Shown: positions 8,770 through 17,451, counted from the stretch's first letter. The stretch: DNA of 64,000 nt from Betaproteobacteria bacterium (GCA_013298695.1 JAAFIS010000004.1:186001-250000), one strand, 5' to 3'. Numbers and translations: made by a program. Notes: a model not told the origin generated them from the letters alone.

Positions 8770-8855
8770 CGCCCAATTAAATCGGGCGATCGCCTCAAAT
8801 CGCGGATAAGTTAGTTCTATATTTTTATGCCGCGATCGCCCACTAGGAAGGGGCA
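8770..8855. repeat. Paired-palindrome element, copy B
   Basis: Left palindrome 8770-8788 (cgcccaattaaatcgggcg), interior 8789-8836 (48 bp), right palindrome 8837-8855 (cgcccactaggaaggggca). The interior centre reads TTAG, the only copy whose fourth core base is not A. It lies 25 bp after the Bug gene and before the membrane-protein gene. Confidence 0.75.
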
Positions 8856-8947
8856 CTCCGATTGTTTGTTGGCGCAATAGAATTTGATGTTCCAAGCTTC
8901 GGCGTAACTGCGTCTACATCGGCATTGTTATACGAATAATCAACGCC

Positions 8948-9733
8948 ATGTCGCTCGCGCTTTCGCTTCTCTACGCGTTTCTAATGTTGCTCGTGCCGCT
9001 TGCGGAAGCGCTCTATCACGGACGCTCGCCAGGCGCGCTGCTCTATCTCTATTGGGTCGAGTCGTTCGCGCTGCTCATTTTGCATTCCGCGCGAATCGTT
9101 TTGCATCAAGCGTGGACCAATGCAACGGGGCACTACGTCAAACCGCTGCGCGATGATCGCGCCCCAGGAGCAAAACGCGCTGCGAAAAAGGTAGAAACAC
9201 TCGCATCGCGCTTCACATTTCTTTCGCAGTTCATCGGCACGATAGCGATATTCACACTCGCTCACGGCCTATTTATTTTGCTGCTCGTATTCGTGTTCAA
9301 AGTTAGCGGCCCGGTTAGCGCAAATGACTTGCGCGCAGCAACGATATGGGGCTTAGGTGTTCCGCTTGGACTCTTTATAGTCGATCTTTTCACGCTACGA
9401 CGCTGGCCGTTTTCGCGACTGCGCGACAGCATTGGCCCGCTGGCGCTTCGTATGTTGGTCACGCAGTTCGGAATAATTTTCGGAATGATTGCAACGGCGA
9501 TGACGAAATCGCCATGGGCGCTGTTTGCAACTTTTTTTGCGTTTCGCGTCCTCTCCGATGGCCTCGCTGATTGGTCAAAACGCACACAGCGTTCGCGAAA
9601 TCTCTCGCCGCGTTTTGCCGCGATGATCGCGAAGAAAGAGGCAAAATCTATTGAGCGCGTTTACGAAGAATTTCGCAACTCGGCTGAGATAGATCGCGAA
9701 ATCGACGCAGCGCTCAATGCGCCGCGCACCTAA
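8948..9733 (+). CDS. Multi-pass membrane protein (DUF6498-like), function unknown
   Basis: 261 residues with hydrophobic segments at about residues 2-22, 30-50, 92-115, 130-148 and 165-200. Between the second and third segments lies a basic stretch (DDRAPGAKRAAKK). Early on it has LYLYWVESFALLILHSARI, reminiscent of the YWxE motif of DUF6498-type membrane proteins. The C-terminal 60 residues are soluble and charged. I know of no assigned function for this type. It stands alone between the Bug gene and the oppositely oriented cyanase cluster. Confidence is high that it is a gene and moderate for the family. Confidence 0.65.
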   Translation: MSLALSLLYAFLMLLVPLAEALYHGRSPGALLYLYWVESFALLILHSARIVLHQAWTNATGHYVKPLRDDRAPGAKRAAKKVETLASRFTFLSQFIGTIAIFTLAHGLFILLLVFVFKVSGPVSANDLRAATIWGLGVPLGLFIVDLFTLRRWPFSRLRDSIGPLALRMLVTQFGIIFGMIATAMTKSPWALFATFFAFRVLSDGLADWSKRTQRSRNLSPRFAAMIAKKEAKSIERVYEEFRNSAEIDREIDAALNAPRT

Positions 9734-9772
9734 AAAACGTGACGCGCGCGAGCTCTAGTGGCGGCCAACGCG

Positions 9773-10249
9773 CTAGAGCGCTAACTCACTCAAGCTTGGA
9801 TGATCGTCAGGACGTCGCCCATGCGGCCAGTGAAATTTGCGTTGGCTTTCGTCAATCGCGAGATCGTTGATGCTCGCGATGCGTCGTCGCATATAACCGA
9901 GCTCGTCGAACTCCCAATTCTCGTTGCCGTATGAGCGAAACCATTGTCCCGATTCGTCATGCCACTCATACGCGAAGCGAACGGCGATGCGGTTGTCGGT
10001 AAACGCCCACAGCTCTTTGATCAAGCGGTAGCCGTTTTCTTTCGCCCATTTACGACTGAGAAATTCAACGATGGCCGCACGGCCAGAGAAAAATTCCGAA
10101 CGATTGCGCCACACGCTGTCGGGTGTGTAAGCGAGCGACACCCGCGCCGGATCGCGCGCGTTCCACGCGTCTTCTGCCGCGCGAACTTTTTGGATCGCGG
10201 CTTCGCGGGTGAACGGTGGCAGCGGTGGGCGTGGGGCTTCAGCGCTCAT
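9773..10249 (-). CDS. DUF1348 / nuclear transport factor 2-like protein
   Basis: 158 residues with the DUF1348 signature: [59 protein letters not shown] and [16 protein letters not shown]. The fold is the SnoaL/NTF2 cone, seen in small ligand-binding proteins and isomerases. No function is established for this subgroup. The start lies five bases after the cyanase stop, so it should be the last gene of the cyanate/nitrate operon. Its role in that pathway is only inferred from position. Confidence 0.85.
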   Translation of the reverse strand: MSAEAPRPPLPPFTREAAIQKVRAAEDAWNARDPARVSLAYTPDSVWRNRSEFFSGRAAIVEFLSRKWAKENGYRLIKELWAFTDNRIAVRFAYEWHDESGQWFRSYGNENWEFDELGYMRRRIASINDLAIDESQRKFHWPHGRRPDDHPSLSELAL

Positions 10250-10254
10250 TCGAA

Positions 10255-10698
10255 TTAGTAGGTTTTATACGGCAAAAACTTACCGGAGAGCACAACATTC
10301 ACGCGATCACCTTTTTCGTTGGGCTCGCGCTTAATGTCCATGCTGAAGTCAATCGCACTCATGATGCCGTCGCCAAACTCTTCGTGAATCAATTCTTTGA
10401 TCGTGGTGCCGTACACGCTCACAATTTCATACCAACGATAAATGAGCGGATCGGTGGGCACGGACGTGGGCAGCGAGCCTTTGTACGGCACGACTTGCAG
10501 CCACTTTTGTTCTTCGGCATCAAGGCCAAAAATTTTGCCGATGACCTTGGCTTGTTCGGCGGTAAGTGTCATTTGACCCAGGCACGCGGCGGTCACCCAT
10601 TCTTTGGATTCGCCCACCTTTTTCGCGACATCAGCCCATTTGATGTCTTTTTTTACTTTCACCGTGATGATTTTTTCGGTGACGTCGTTACGGTTCAT
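10255..10698 (-). CDS. cynS: Cyanate hydratase (cyanase)
   Basis: 147 residues. Cyanase converts cyanate and bicarbonate to ammonia and two CO2 (via carbamate), both detoxifying cyanate and releasing nitrogen. The C-terminal catalytic domain is intact: [20 protein letters not shown] and [20 protein letters not shown]. Arg88, Glu91 and Ser114 match the catalytic triad of the E. coli enzyme (Arg96, Glu99, Ser122). The N-terminal domain is the usual helical bundle. Neighbours are the importer ATPase gene 27 bp upstream and the DUF1348 gene 5 bp downstream. The partner carbonic anhydrase (CynT) and LysR regulator (CynR) of E. coli are absent. A two-component system sits at the head of the cluster instead. 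Confidence 0.97.
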   Translation of the reverse strand: MNRNDVTEKIITVKVKKDIKWADVAKKVGESKEWVTAACLGQMTLTAEQAKVIGKIFGLDAEEQKWLQVVPYKGSLPTSVPTDPLIYRWYEIVSVYGTTIKELIHEEFGDGIMSAIDFSMDIKREPNEKGDRVNVVLSGKFLPYKTY

Positions 10699-10725
10699 GC
10701 AATGCTCCTTTGGATAAAAATGACA

Positions 10726-11517
10726 TTAGTGTTTGGCGCGCGTGACTAAAAAATCCACGATGTTGTTGCGCAGTTCGTAATAGCCGTCGAGGTGATGCAA
10801 ATTGCGACGGTTGCGATCCTTCGGCAGCGTGTTGACCACGACTTCTCCAACGCCTCCGGGCACATAACCCGCGTCAGTTTCGCCGCCGTTTTTCATCAGC
10901 AAAATGCGATCTGCGAGCAAAATCGCTTCATCGACATCGTGCGTAATCATGAACACGGTTTGCTGCGTTTTGCGCACGATCGAGATAAGCTCTTCTTGAA
11001 TCGTGCCGCGCGTGAGCGCATCAAGTGCACCGAACGGCTCATCGAGCAGCAGCATCTTCGGCTGAATCGCAAACGCGCGAGCGATACCAACACGCTGTTT
11101 CATGCCACCCGAGAGTTGAGATGGCAATTTATCAATAGCAGCCGTGAGTCCAACGAGTTCTACCGCAGCGCGAACGGCCTCATCAATTTGCGACGCCTTT
11201 TTCTCGGGCCAGCGTGATTCCACTGCGAACGCGATGTTCTTGCGCACGGTGAGCCACGGCATCAGCGCATGACTTTGAAACACGACGCCGCGCTCCAAAC
11301 TCGGCCCTGCGACTTCACGCCCGTCCATGAACACGTGCCCTGTGCTCGCCGTATCTAATCCTGCGATCACGTTCAAAATCGTCGTTTTGCCGCAGCCCGA
11401 ATGCCCGATGATGCACACGAATTCGCCGCGATCTAGCTTGAATGAAACGTCACTGAACACGGGCTTGTCAGCGGCGAACGCTTTGCCCAATTTTTCTACG
11501 CGTAAGAATCCGTCCAC
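10726..11517 (-). CDS. ABC importer ATPase, nitrate/cyanate type
   Basis: 263 residues of the NrtC/NrtD/SsuB/TauB family. Walker A is GHSGCGKTT (residues 38-46), the signature is LSGGMKQR, and Walker B is MLLLDEPFGALDALTR. The switch histidine is in VFMITHDVDEAI. It powers uptake together with the permease (11631-12518) and the Tat-type binding protein (12647-14041). The order on the minus strand is binding protein, permease, ATPase, cyanase. Placement directly before cynS suggests cyanate as a substrate. The family also serves nitrate, nitrite and bicarbonate, so CynD is a likely but unproven name. Confidence 0.9.
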   Translation of the reverse strand: MDGFLRVEKLGKAFAADKPVFSDVSFKLDRGEFVCIIGHSGCGKTTILNVIAGLDTASTGHVFMDGREVAGPSLERGVVFQSHALMPWLTVRKNIAFAVESRWPEKKASQIDEAVRAAVELVGLTAAIDKLPSQLSGGMKQRVGIARAFAIQPKMLLLDEPFGALDALTRGTIQEELISIVRKTQQTVFMITHDVDEAILLADRILLMKNGGETDAGYVPGGVGEVVVNTLPKDRNRRNLHHLDGYYELRNNIVDFLVTRAKH

Positions 11518-11630
11518 AATCTAACCCTTATTCCATTTCCAGTTCGATGCGAGATTAGGCGCGACGACGAAGACAGTGCGAATGCACGGCGAGGAGAAGC
11601 AACGACATATCGGATTGAAATGGAATGGAA

Positions 11631-12518
11631 TCATTCGACGTAGGTGACTGCGCGCTGCAACCGCGCAAAGAACAAATCGAGCAACATGCCGACGACGCCG
11701 ATCACCAAGATCGCAAAAATCACATTGGTGAGCGACAAGTTGTTCCATTCGTTCCACACGAAATAGCCGATGCCGGTGCCGCCAACGAGCATTTCTGCCG
11801 CAACGATTACGAGCCATGCGATGCCCATCGAAATGCGCATGCCGGTGAGAATCGTGGGAGCCGCCGCAGGCAGAATCACCTTCAACGCTTTGCGCAACGG
11901 CTTCACTTCAAGTGTGCTTGCCACGTTTAACCACTCGCGTTTCACCGATGCCACGCCGAACGCGGTGTTGAGCAGCATTGGCCAGACCGAGCAAATGAAA
12001 ATCACGAACACACCGCTGATCGACGAATCTTTGATCGTGTAGAGTGCAAGCGGCATCCACGCGAGCGGAGAAATCGGTTTCAACACTTGAATGAACGGAT
12101 CGAACGCGCGTCGCAACAAAGGCGACATGCCGATTACAAACCCCAAGGGTATTGCGACCAAACACGCGATCAAAAATCCAAGCCCCACGCGCGCGAGCGA
12201 ATAGGCGAGTTGGATCGCGATGCCTTTGTCGTTCGGGCCGTTGTCGTAAAACGGGTTGCTCAATTGCTTCACAACCGTGCTACCCATTTGCGCGAGCGTC
12301 GGGAAGCCAGTAGTTTTGGCTGTCTCACCCGCTGCGGGTGCGCTCTTGCCCATCAATTTGTCGTATTCAGCTTGTTCCGCCGACACTGGCGTTGTCGGCG
12401 CAGGTGCGGGCGCGCTTTGCAGGGTTGCCGCATGCCACACCGCAAGGATGAACACGAAGATCAAGAGCGAGACCAGCCCCGCTCTGAATTCGAGTGATTT
12501 AAATAGTGAAGCGTTCAT
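11631..12518 (-). CDS. ABC importer permease, nitrate/cyanate type
   Basis: About 295 residues with a first transmembrane helix at the N-terminus (AGLVSLLIFVFILAVWHAAT). A periplasmic Ala/Pro-rich segment follows, then the transporter core with five further helices. The cytoplasmic coupling motif is seen around EWLNVASTLEVKPLRKALKV, followed by ILPAAAPTILTGMRISMGIA, the EAA loop that contacts the ATPase. It belongs to the NrtB/CmpB/SsuC family. The ATG at 12518 is preferred over an upstream in-frame start that would read into the inverted-repeat element. A 113-bp gap separates it from the ATPase gene. Confidence 0.87.
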   Translation of the reverse strand: MNASLFKSLEFRAGLVSLLIFVFILAVWHAATLQSAPAPAPTTPVSAEQAEYDKLMGKSAPAAGETAKTTGFPTLAQMGSTVVKQLSNPFYDNGPNDKGIAIQLAYSLARVGLGFLIACLVAIPLGFVIGMSPLLRRAFDPFIQVLKPISPLAWMPLALYTIKDSSISGVFVIFICSVWPMLLNTAFGVASVKREWLNVASTLEVKPLRKALKVILPAAAPTILTGMRISMGIAWLVIVAAEMLVGGTGIGYFVWNEWNNLSLTNVIFAILVIGVVGMLLDLFFARLQRAVTYVE

Positions 12519-12540
12519 TAATCGGCGAAGGATTAGGTGT

Positions 12541-12640
12541 CCCTCCCCCTTCAAGGGGGAGGTTAGGAGGGGGATGGGTTCGATTCATTTGCTGAAAAGA
12601 AACCCATCCCCACCCTAGCCCTCCCCTTGAAGGGGAGGGA
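12541..12640. repeat. 100-bp inverted-repeat element (CCCCTTGAAGGGG type)
   Basis: Two 40-bp arms (12541-12580 and 12601-12640) are near-perfect reverse complements around a 20-bp loop. Each arm itself contains the palindrome ctccccttgaaggggag (or a one-base variant). It lies between the binding-protein and permease genes. A single arm of the same sequence lies inside the start of xdhB at 39383-39421, so this is a dispersed, MITE-like repeat. As RNA it would form a very stable hairpin within the operon message, which could attenuate the genes downstream of it. Confidence 0.85.
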
Positions 12641-12646
12641 ACTGGG

Positions 12647-14041
12647 TTAAGAGAGTTTATTAATCTTGAAACTCTTCACATATTCATCAGGTTTCGTCGG
12701 ATCGAATTCGCGCCCCATTACTTTGAAGCGTTTGTAATTGCCCGCTTCGGTTTGCCAGCCCGCCTCGGTCATGTACTTTTTCGCATCAGTAATCATGAAC
12801 ACTTTCTCAGCGATCTGTTTGTAGTTCACGTCGCCTTTGATGTAGCCCCAACGCTTCATTTGTGTGAGGATCCAAACCGCCATACTGTGCCATGGCACCG
12901 GATCGAAGTTCGCGCGATCAGGCACATTTTTCACCCCGCCCAAACCATCAGCGAACTTGCCGGTGAGCACCTGCGCAACAACAGTTTCTGGCTGATTGAG
13001 ATACGCGGTCGGCGCAATCGATTTAGCAATCAGCGCGCGGTTTGACGGCTCCTTGGCCATGTAAGCTGCGGCGATGAGCGAACGATAGAGGGCCGCGAAC
13101 GTATTTGGATTTTGCTTGATGAATTCATCGCTCACGCCGAACGCGCAGCACGGATGTCCGTCCCAAATTTCTTTCGAGAGAATGTGAATGAAGCCGACTT
13201 CGTCATACACCGCGCGTTGGTTAAACGGATCGGGCCCGAGGAAGCCGTCGATGTTGCCAGCGCGCAGGTTGGCGACCATTTCCGGCGGCGGCGTCACGCG
13301 GATTTGCACATCAGTATCGGGATTAATGCCGCTTTCTGCGAGGTAGTAGCGCAGCAAAAAATTGTGCATGCTGTATTCAAACGGCACCGCGAACTTGAAG
13401 CCTTTCCAGTCTTTGGGATTCCTCTTGTCTTTGTGTTTGACATGCAGCGTGATCGCTTGACCATTCGTGTTCTGAATCGTCGCCACATTCATGTTCACCT
13501 GATTCGAACCGAGACCCATCGACATCGCAATTGGCATCGGCGCCAAGAAGTGCGACGCGTCGTGTTCCTTGTTAATCATCTTGTCGCGAATGAGTGCCCA
13601 GCCCGCGGTTTTATTCAGCGATACATTGAGCCCTTGGCGTTTATAGAAACCTAGCGGATCGGCCATAATAATTGGGGAAGCGCACGTGATTGCGATAAAC
13701 CCGATCTTGAGATCTTTCTTCTCTAGCGCCCCACTATTTTGAGCCATGGCTTCCAAGGCTGATAGCGGGAACATTGAGGCAATTGCAGCGCGCGCGGTGT
13801 TCGTGCCCACCGCTCTCAGAAATCCGCGACGCACGCTATCCACTGGGAAGAGCGCCTTCATCACTGTCGCTTCAATCACGTTGCGCGACATGTCTTCTTC
13901 GTTGTGCAAACGCTGAGCCGCGATTTCGTTGTGTTGATCTGGCGCGTGGTCTTCGCCGCAACTGCAGCCGACGAGAAGAGGTTTTTCTGCGTTATACGGG
14001 TCGTAGAGCGCGGAGATACCGGTGTTGGAAGGCTTTGACAT
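12647..14041 (-). CDS. CmpA/NrtA-family periplasmic binding protein with long N-terminal region
   Basis: 464 residues. The mature domain (from about residue 108) is of the nitrate/bicarbonate/cyanate-binding type: LKIGFIAITCASPIIMADPL, KTAGWALIRDKMINKEHDAS, HFLAPMPIAMSMGLGS and FLGPDPFNQRAVYDE. A twin-arginine export motif, SVRRGFLRAVG, is preceded by about 70 cytoplasmic residues that contain GCSCGEDH and two further histidines. This Cys/His group could bind metal, though that is not established. It is the first gene of the transporter-cyanase operon, 133 bp after the response regulator. Its ligand could be cyanate, nitrate or nitrite. Confidence 0.87.
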   Translation of the reverse strand: MSKPSNTGISALYDPYNAEKPLLVGCSCGEDHAPDQHNEIAAQRLHNEEDMSRNVIEATVMKALFPVDSVRRGFLRAVGTNTARAAIASMFPLSALEAMAQNSGALEKKDLKIGFIAITCASPIIMADPLGFYKRQGLNVSLNKTAGWALIRDKMINKEHDASHFLAPMPIAMSMGLGSNQVNMNVATIQNTNGQAITLHVKHKDKRNPKDWKGFKFAVPFEYSMHNFLLRYYLAESGINPDTDVQIRVTPPPEMVANLRAGNIDGFLGPDPFNQRAVYDEVGFIHILSKEIWDGHPCCAFGVSDEFIKQNPNTFAALYRSLIAAAYMAKEPSNRALIAKSIAPTAYLNQPETVVAQVLTGKFADGLGGVKNVPDRANFDPVPWHSMAVWILTQMKRWGYIKGDVNYKQIAEKVFMITDAKKYMTEAGWQTEAGNYKRFKVMGREFDPTKPDEYVKSFKINKLS

Positions 14042-14143
14042 GATTCACCTCGTGAAGAGTTATGCAGCCTTCTATGCAAGCGTCGCGCCTGAATGCGCTC
14101 GCGTGAGCCAGAGCGCAAAGGTCGTGATGATTTCTTCGCGTCG

Positions 14144-14163
14144 TTGTAGTGGTGGCACTACAA
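14144..14163. promoter_or_regulatory. Short inverted repeat before the transporter operon, possible operator
   Basis: Seven-base perfect arms (ttgtagt / actacaa) around six bases, located between the response regulator and the binding-protein gene it probably controls. The position suits an operator for the NarL-type regulator. The arms are short and no second site was seen, so this is tentative. Confidence 0.25.
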
Positions 14164-14174
14164 ATTTGGCGCGG

Positions 14175-14804
14175 TCAACGCGTGCTGCTATGTCGTAGCG
14201 CGTAAATCGCGAGCTCAACGTCGTTCTTCGCGCCCGTTTTTTCGAGAATGCGTGCGCGGTAGGTGCTCACTGTGTTGGGCGCGAGTTCGAGCTGCGCACC
14301 AATTTCACTCACGGAATGCCCCAAAGTGAGCAATCGAAATACTTGATGCTCGCGATGCGAGAGCGATTCCGCACCACGTTTGCTCGCGACCGCCTCAGCG
14401 AGCGCTTCCGCCGTGATCGGGTTCACCCAAATCCCGCCGCTCGCCGCTTTGCGCACCGCCGCGCACATGTCATCAGGATCGGCGCTCTTGGTGAGATAGC
14501 CGGAAGCGCCAAGTTTGATGCAGCGCGCGGCGTATTGCCGCTCTGGATATGTCGAGAGCATGAGCACAGGCAATTGCGGATGCGCTTTCTTGATCGCTTG
14601 CAGCACATCGAGCCCATCGCGACCGGGCAGCGCAATGTCCATGAGCACCAGGTGCAGCTCGTCGCGTTGCGCGGCGACGCAAGCCAGCGCTGATTCACCA
14701 TCACTCGCCTCGGCGATGACGCGAATGTCCGGTGCTTCCGAGAGCACTTGCTTAATCCCCTGCCTTACGACATTGTGGTCGTCGCAAATGAGTACGTGAA
14801 TCAT
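14175..14804 (-). CDS. NarL/LuxR-type response regulator
   Basis: 209 residues. The receiver domain (1-120) shows the acidic pair in MIHVLICDDHNVVRQG, the phospho-accepting Asp in LVLMDIALPGRDGLDVL and the conserved lysine in GYLTKSADPDD. The LuxR-type helix-turn-helix (about 145-205) reads LSHREHQVFRLLTLG, then SVSEIGAQLELAPNTVSTYR. Its start overlaps the kinase stop by four bases (ATGA), which is strong coupling. As the gene before the cyanate/nitrate operon on the same strand, it probably controls that operon. The signal is not known. Confidence 0.93.
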   Translation of the reverse strand: MIHVLICDDHNVVRQGIKQVLSEAPDIRVIAEASDGESALACVAAQRDELHLVLMDIALPGRDGLDVLQAIKKAHPQLPVLMLSTYPERQYAARCIKLGASGYLTKSADPDDMCAAVRKAASGGIWVNPITAEALAEAVASKRGAESLSHREHQVFRLLTLGHSVSEIGAQLELAPNTVSTYRARILEKTGAKNDVELAIYALRHSSTR

Positions 14805-16078
14805 GTGCGCTCCATGGCAACAGGGTCATGCGTGAACGCCGCATCAAATGGCAGCTCCAGGCGAAACGTGCTGCCAACACCGATTTCACTATGAATTGCA
14901 ATCTCGCCCCTGAAATGTCGGGCGCGCTCGCGCATGCCCATGACGCCATACGCTTTGCTTGATTCAAACGCCGTTGCGTTTGCGCCGATGCCGTTGTCAG
15001 CCACCGAGATCGTAAGCCGCGCTGCGTTTGCATCAATTCGAATCGTGACCATCGTCGCTTTCGAATGCCGCCCAACGTTTGAAAGCATCTCTTGAAAAAT
15101 GCGAAATACGGCGATCGCCATCGCGTCATCCGGCGTTGGCGCTTCGCTCGTGCTCATGTGCCAATCGCAGGCGAGTTCTGCGCCAATCGCGCTTGCCGCA
15201 AACTCCTGCGCTTGCCATTCAAGCGCAGCCCACAAGCCTTGATGATCGAGAATGCTCGGTCGCAAATCGGTGATGATGCGCCCGACATTATCGACCGCAG
15301 TTTCAATCAAGCGACTCATGTTTTTGCATTTGCCGCCCATCGTTTCGCGCATCGCTTGCGCGGCAGTCGCGGCTCGATCTTGCTGCTCAGATAGGCGCTT
15401 TCCAAGCCAATTGACATCCATCTTGAGCGCCACCAACAGGCTGCCCAACTCATCATGCACCTCGCGTGCGATGCGAGTGCGTTCCTCTTCGCGCACTGCA
15501 TGTGTGTAAGCGGAGAGTTCGCGCAGTTGTGTGAGCGCCGTTTGCAATTCATGAGTTCGCTCGGCAACGCGCTGCTCCAATCGATCTTTCGCTTCGCGCA
15601 GCGCATCGGCGGCGCGCTTGCGCTCGGTGATGTCAACAAAGGTAATCACCGCACCGCGCACGATGCCTTGATCCATGATCGGATAGCTCGAATACTCCAC
15701 CGCAAACGACGAGCCGTCCGCGCGCCAGAACACTTCCGTATCAATGCGGCACGAATCGCCGCGCCGAAACGCGTTGAAAATTGGGCAATCGGTATCGGCA
15801 TAGCGCGAACCATCCGCATGCGAATGATGCGTCAGCCAATGCATGTTTTTGCCGAGCACCTCATCGCGCTCATGCCCCAGCATCTGCGCCCCCGCGCGAT
15901 TGATGAACACGCAATGGCCGCCTAGATCAATACCGAAAATGCCCTCACCAGTGGATTCCAGCAGTAAGCCGAGCTGGTGCTGCCATATCTCATCGCCCGC
16001 CACCACACGCGCTAGATCGCCCGTGTACAAGCCGGATAAATCGCGTGCAGCAGGGCGCAGGGTGGTTTCGGTGCTCAT
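14801..16078 (-). CDS. PAS-domain sensor histidine kinase (NarX/HisKA_3 class)
   Basis: About 425 residues without obvious membrane segments, so probably cytoplasmic. A PAS domain at about 35-165 (LLLESTGEGIFGIDLGGHCV, MLGHERDEVLGKNMHWL, GAVITFVDITERKRA) leads into a coiled-coil. The HisKA_3 phosphorylation site follows: ERTRIAREVHDELGSLLVAL. The ATPase domain has VADNGIGANA, YGVMGMRERA and a GVGSTFRLELPF end. The ATG at 16078 is chosen over an upstream in-frame option because the extra residues are not family-like. It is divergent from the VWA gene. Fused PAS input suggests sensing of redox state or a small ligand. Confidence 0.9.
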   Translation of the reverse strand: MSTETTLRPAARDLSGLYTGDLARVVAGDEIWQHQLGLLLESTGEGIFGIDLGGHCVFINRAGAQMLGHERDEVLGKNMHWLTHHSHADGSRYADTDCPIFNAFRRGDSCRIDTEVFWRADGSSFAVEYSSYPIMDQGIVRGAVITFVDITERKRAADALREAKDRLEQRVAERTHELQTALTQLRELSAYTHAVREEERTRIAREVHDELGSLLVALKMDVNWLGKRLSEQQDRAATAAQAMRETMGGKCKNMSRLIETAVDNVGRIITDLRPSILDHQGLWAALEWQAQEFAASAIGAELACDWHMSTSEAPTPDDAMAIAVFRIFQEMLSNVGRHSKATMVTIRIDANAARLTISVADNGIGANATAFESSKAYGVMGMRERARHFRGEIAIHSEIGVGSTFRLELPFDAAFTHDPVAMERT

Positions 16079-16159
16079 GGTTCTCTGAGGATAGCAATCC
16101 CAATGCCACGCGCCGGTTCTTGCATCGCAGCAACCGGCCAGTCTGTCAAAATCAGAACC

Positions 16160-17332
16160 ATGCTCCTCGATTTTTTCTATCACCTGCGCAGTCGCGATCT
16201 GAAACCGAGCACGCGGGAGTTTTTAACGCTGCTCGAAGCGCTCAAAGAAGATGTGATCTCGCCATCGATTGACGATTTTTACTTTTTATCGAAAGCGACG
16301 CTGGTTAAAGACGAATCGAAATTTGACCGTTTTGATTTCGCGTTCGCTGAATATTTCAAAGGCGTTTCCGAACTTGTCGATCTGAAAACAGCGATTCCTG
16401 AAGAATGGCTGCGCAAAATTTTGGAGAAAACCCTCTCACCGGAAGAGCTTGCAAAACTCAAAGCGCTCGATTGGAACGAACTCATGGAGACGCTTAAAAA
16501 ACGTCTCGAAGAACAGCAGGGTCGTCATCAGGGCGGCAACAAATGGATTGGCACGGGCGGCACGTCGCCCTTCGGCGCCTACGGACAAAATCCCGCAGGC
16601 GTGCGCATTGGGCAAGACAAAAGCCGCAATCGCAGCGCCGTGAAAGTGTGGGATGAACGTCAATTTCGTGATTACGATGACAACGTTGATTTCAATACGC
16701 GCAACGTGAAAGTCGCTTTGCGCCGCTTGCGCAAGTTCGCGCGCGAAGGCGCGGTTGATGAGCTCGATTTGCCGCACACGTTAGAGGAAACCGGCAAGAA
16801 CGCCGGCATGCTCTCGATCCAAATGCGCCCTGAGCGGAGGAACGCCGTGAAGGTGCTCTTACTGCTCGACATCGGCGGATCAATGGACGATCACATCGAG
16901 CAAGTCGAAGCGCTATTCAGCGCCGCGAAAAGCGAATTTAAGCGGCTCGAGCATTTCTATTTTCACAACTGCCTCTACGACTTCGTGTGGAAAACCAATC
17001 GCCGTCGCTCCACCGAGCGCACGCTCACGATGGATTTGCTGCACAAATATGGTCCCGACTACCGCGTGATTTTCGTAGGCGATGCCGCGATGAGTCCGTA
17101 CGAAATCGAAATGGACGGCGGCAGCGTTGAATATATGAACAGCGAATCCGGTCGCGTATGGCTCGCTCGCGTCGTCAATCATTTCAAACGCGTCGCCTGG
17201 TTAAATCCGATGCCGCAGCGTACGTGGGAATACACGTATTCGACTGATTTGATCAAGAAGATTGTCAATGATCGAATGTATCCGACGACGGTGACGGGGC
17301 TTACTGATGCTATGAAGGCGTTGGCGAAGTGA
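16160..17332 (+). CDS. VWA-domain protein, CoxE-like
   Basis: 390 residues. The N-terminus MLLDFFYHLRSRDLKPSTRE and a basic middle part are typical of the CoxE-like VWA group. The VWA domain starts around residue 230 with VLLLLDIGGSMDDHIEQV, a metal-ion-dependent adhesion site (D-x-G-x-S). It continues with YFHNCLYDFVW and IFVGDAAMSPYEI. Family members usually work with a MoxR-type AAA ATPase, encoded next door, to mature or insert metal centres (as for CO dehydrogenase). No MoxR gene is adjacent here. A divergent histidine kinase gene starts 81 bp upstream. The client protein is unknown, although the molybdenum-dependent xanthine dehydrogenase in this window is a possible one. Confidence 0.83.
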   Translation: MLLDFFYHLRSRDLKPSTREFLTLLEALKEDVISPSIDDFYFLSKATLVKDESKFDRFDFAFAEYFKGVSELVDLKTAIPEEWLRKILEKTLSPEELAKLKALDWNELMETLKKRLEEQQGRHQGGNKWIGTGGTSPFGAYGQNPAGVRIGQDKSRNRSAVKVWDERQFRDYDDNVDFNTRNVKVALRRLRKFAREGAVDELDLPHTLEETGKNAGMLSIQMRPERRNAVKVLLLLDIGGSMDDHIEQVEALFSAAKSEFKRLEHFYFHNCLYDFVWKTNRRRSTERTLTMDLLHKYGPDYRVIFVGDAAMSPYEIEMDGGSVEYMNSESGRVWLARVVNHFKRVAWLNPMPQRTWEYTYSTDLIKKIVNDRMYPTTVTGLTDAMKALAK

Positions 17333-17374
17333 AATCTCTGCACGAGTCTGTACAAACTTCGCAAAATGGCGCGT

Positions 17375-17396
17375 CCTCCCCGCGCAGGCGGGGATC
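17375..17396. repeat. Short palindromic repeat of the CCCGCG-AGGCGGG type
   Basis: ctccccgcgcaggcggggat and neighbours match the core found as long inverted pairs at 41743-41888 and 45497-45600. Here only one arm is present, just after the VWA gene. It resembles the widespread dRS3/REP-like hairpins of proteobacteria. Confidence 0.55.
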
Positions 17397-17451
17397 CATC
17401 GGTGGTTATCCTCAACGTGATTTGACGCAATCTCTCAACGAGGACATGCAT

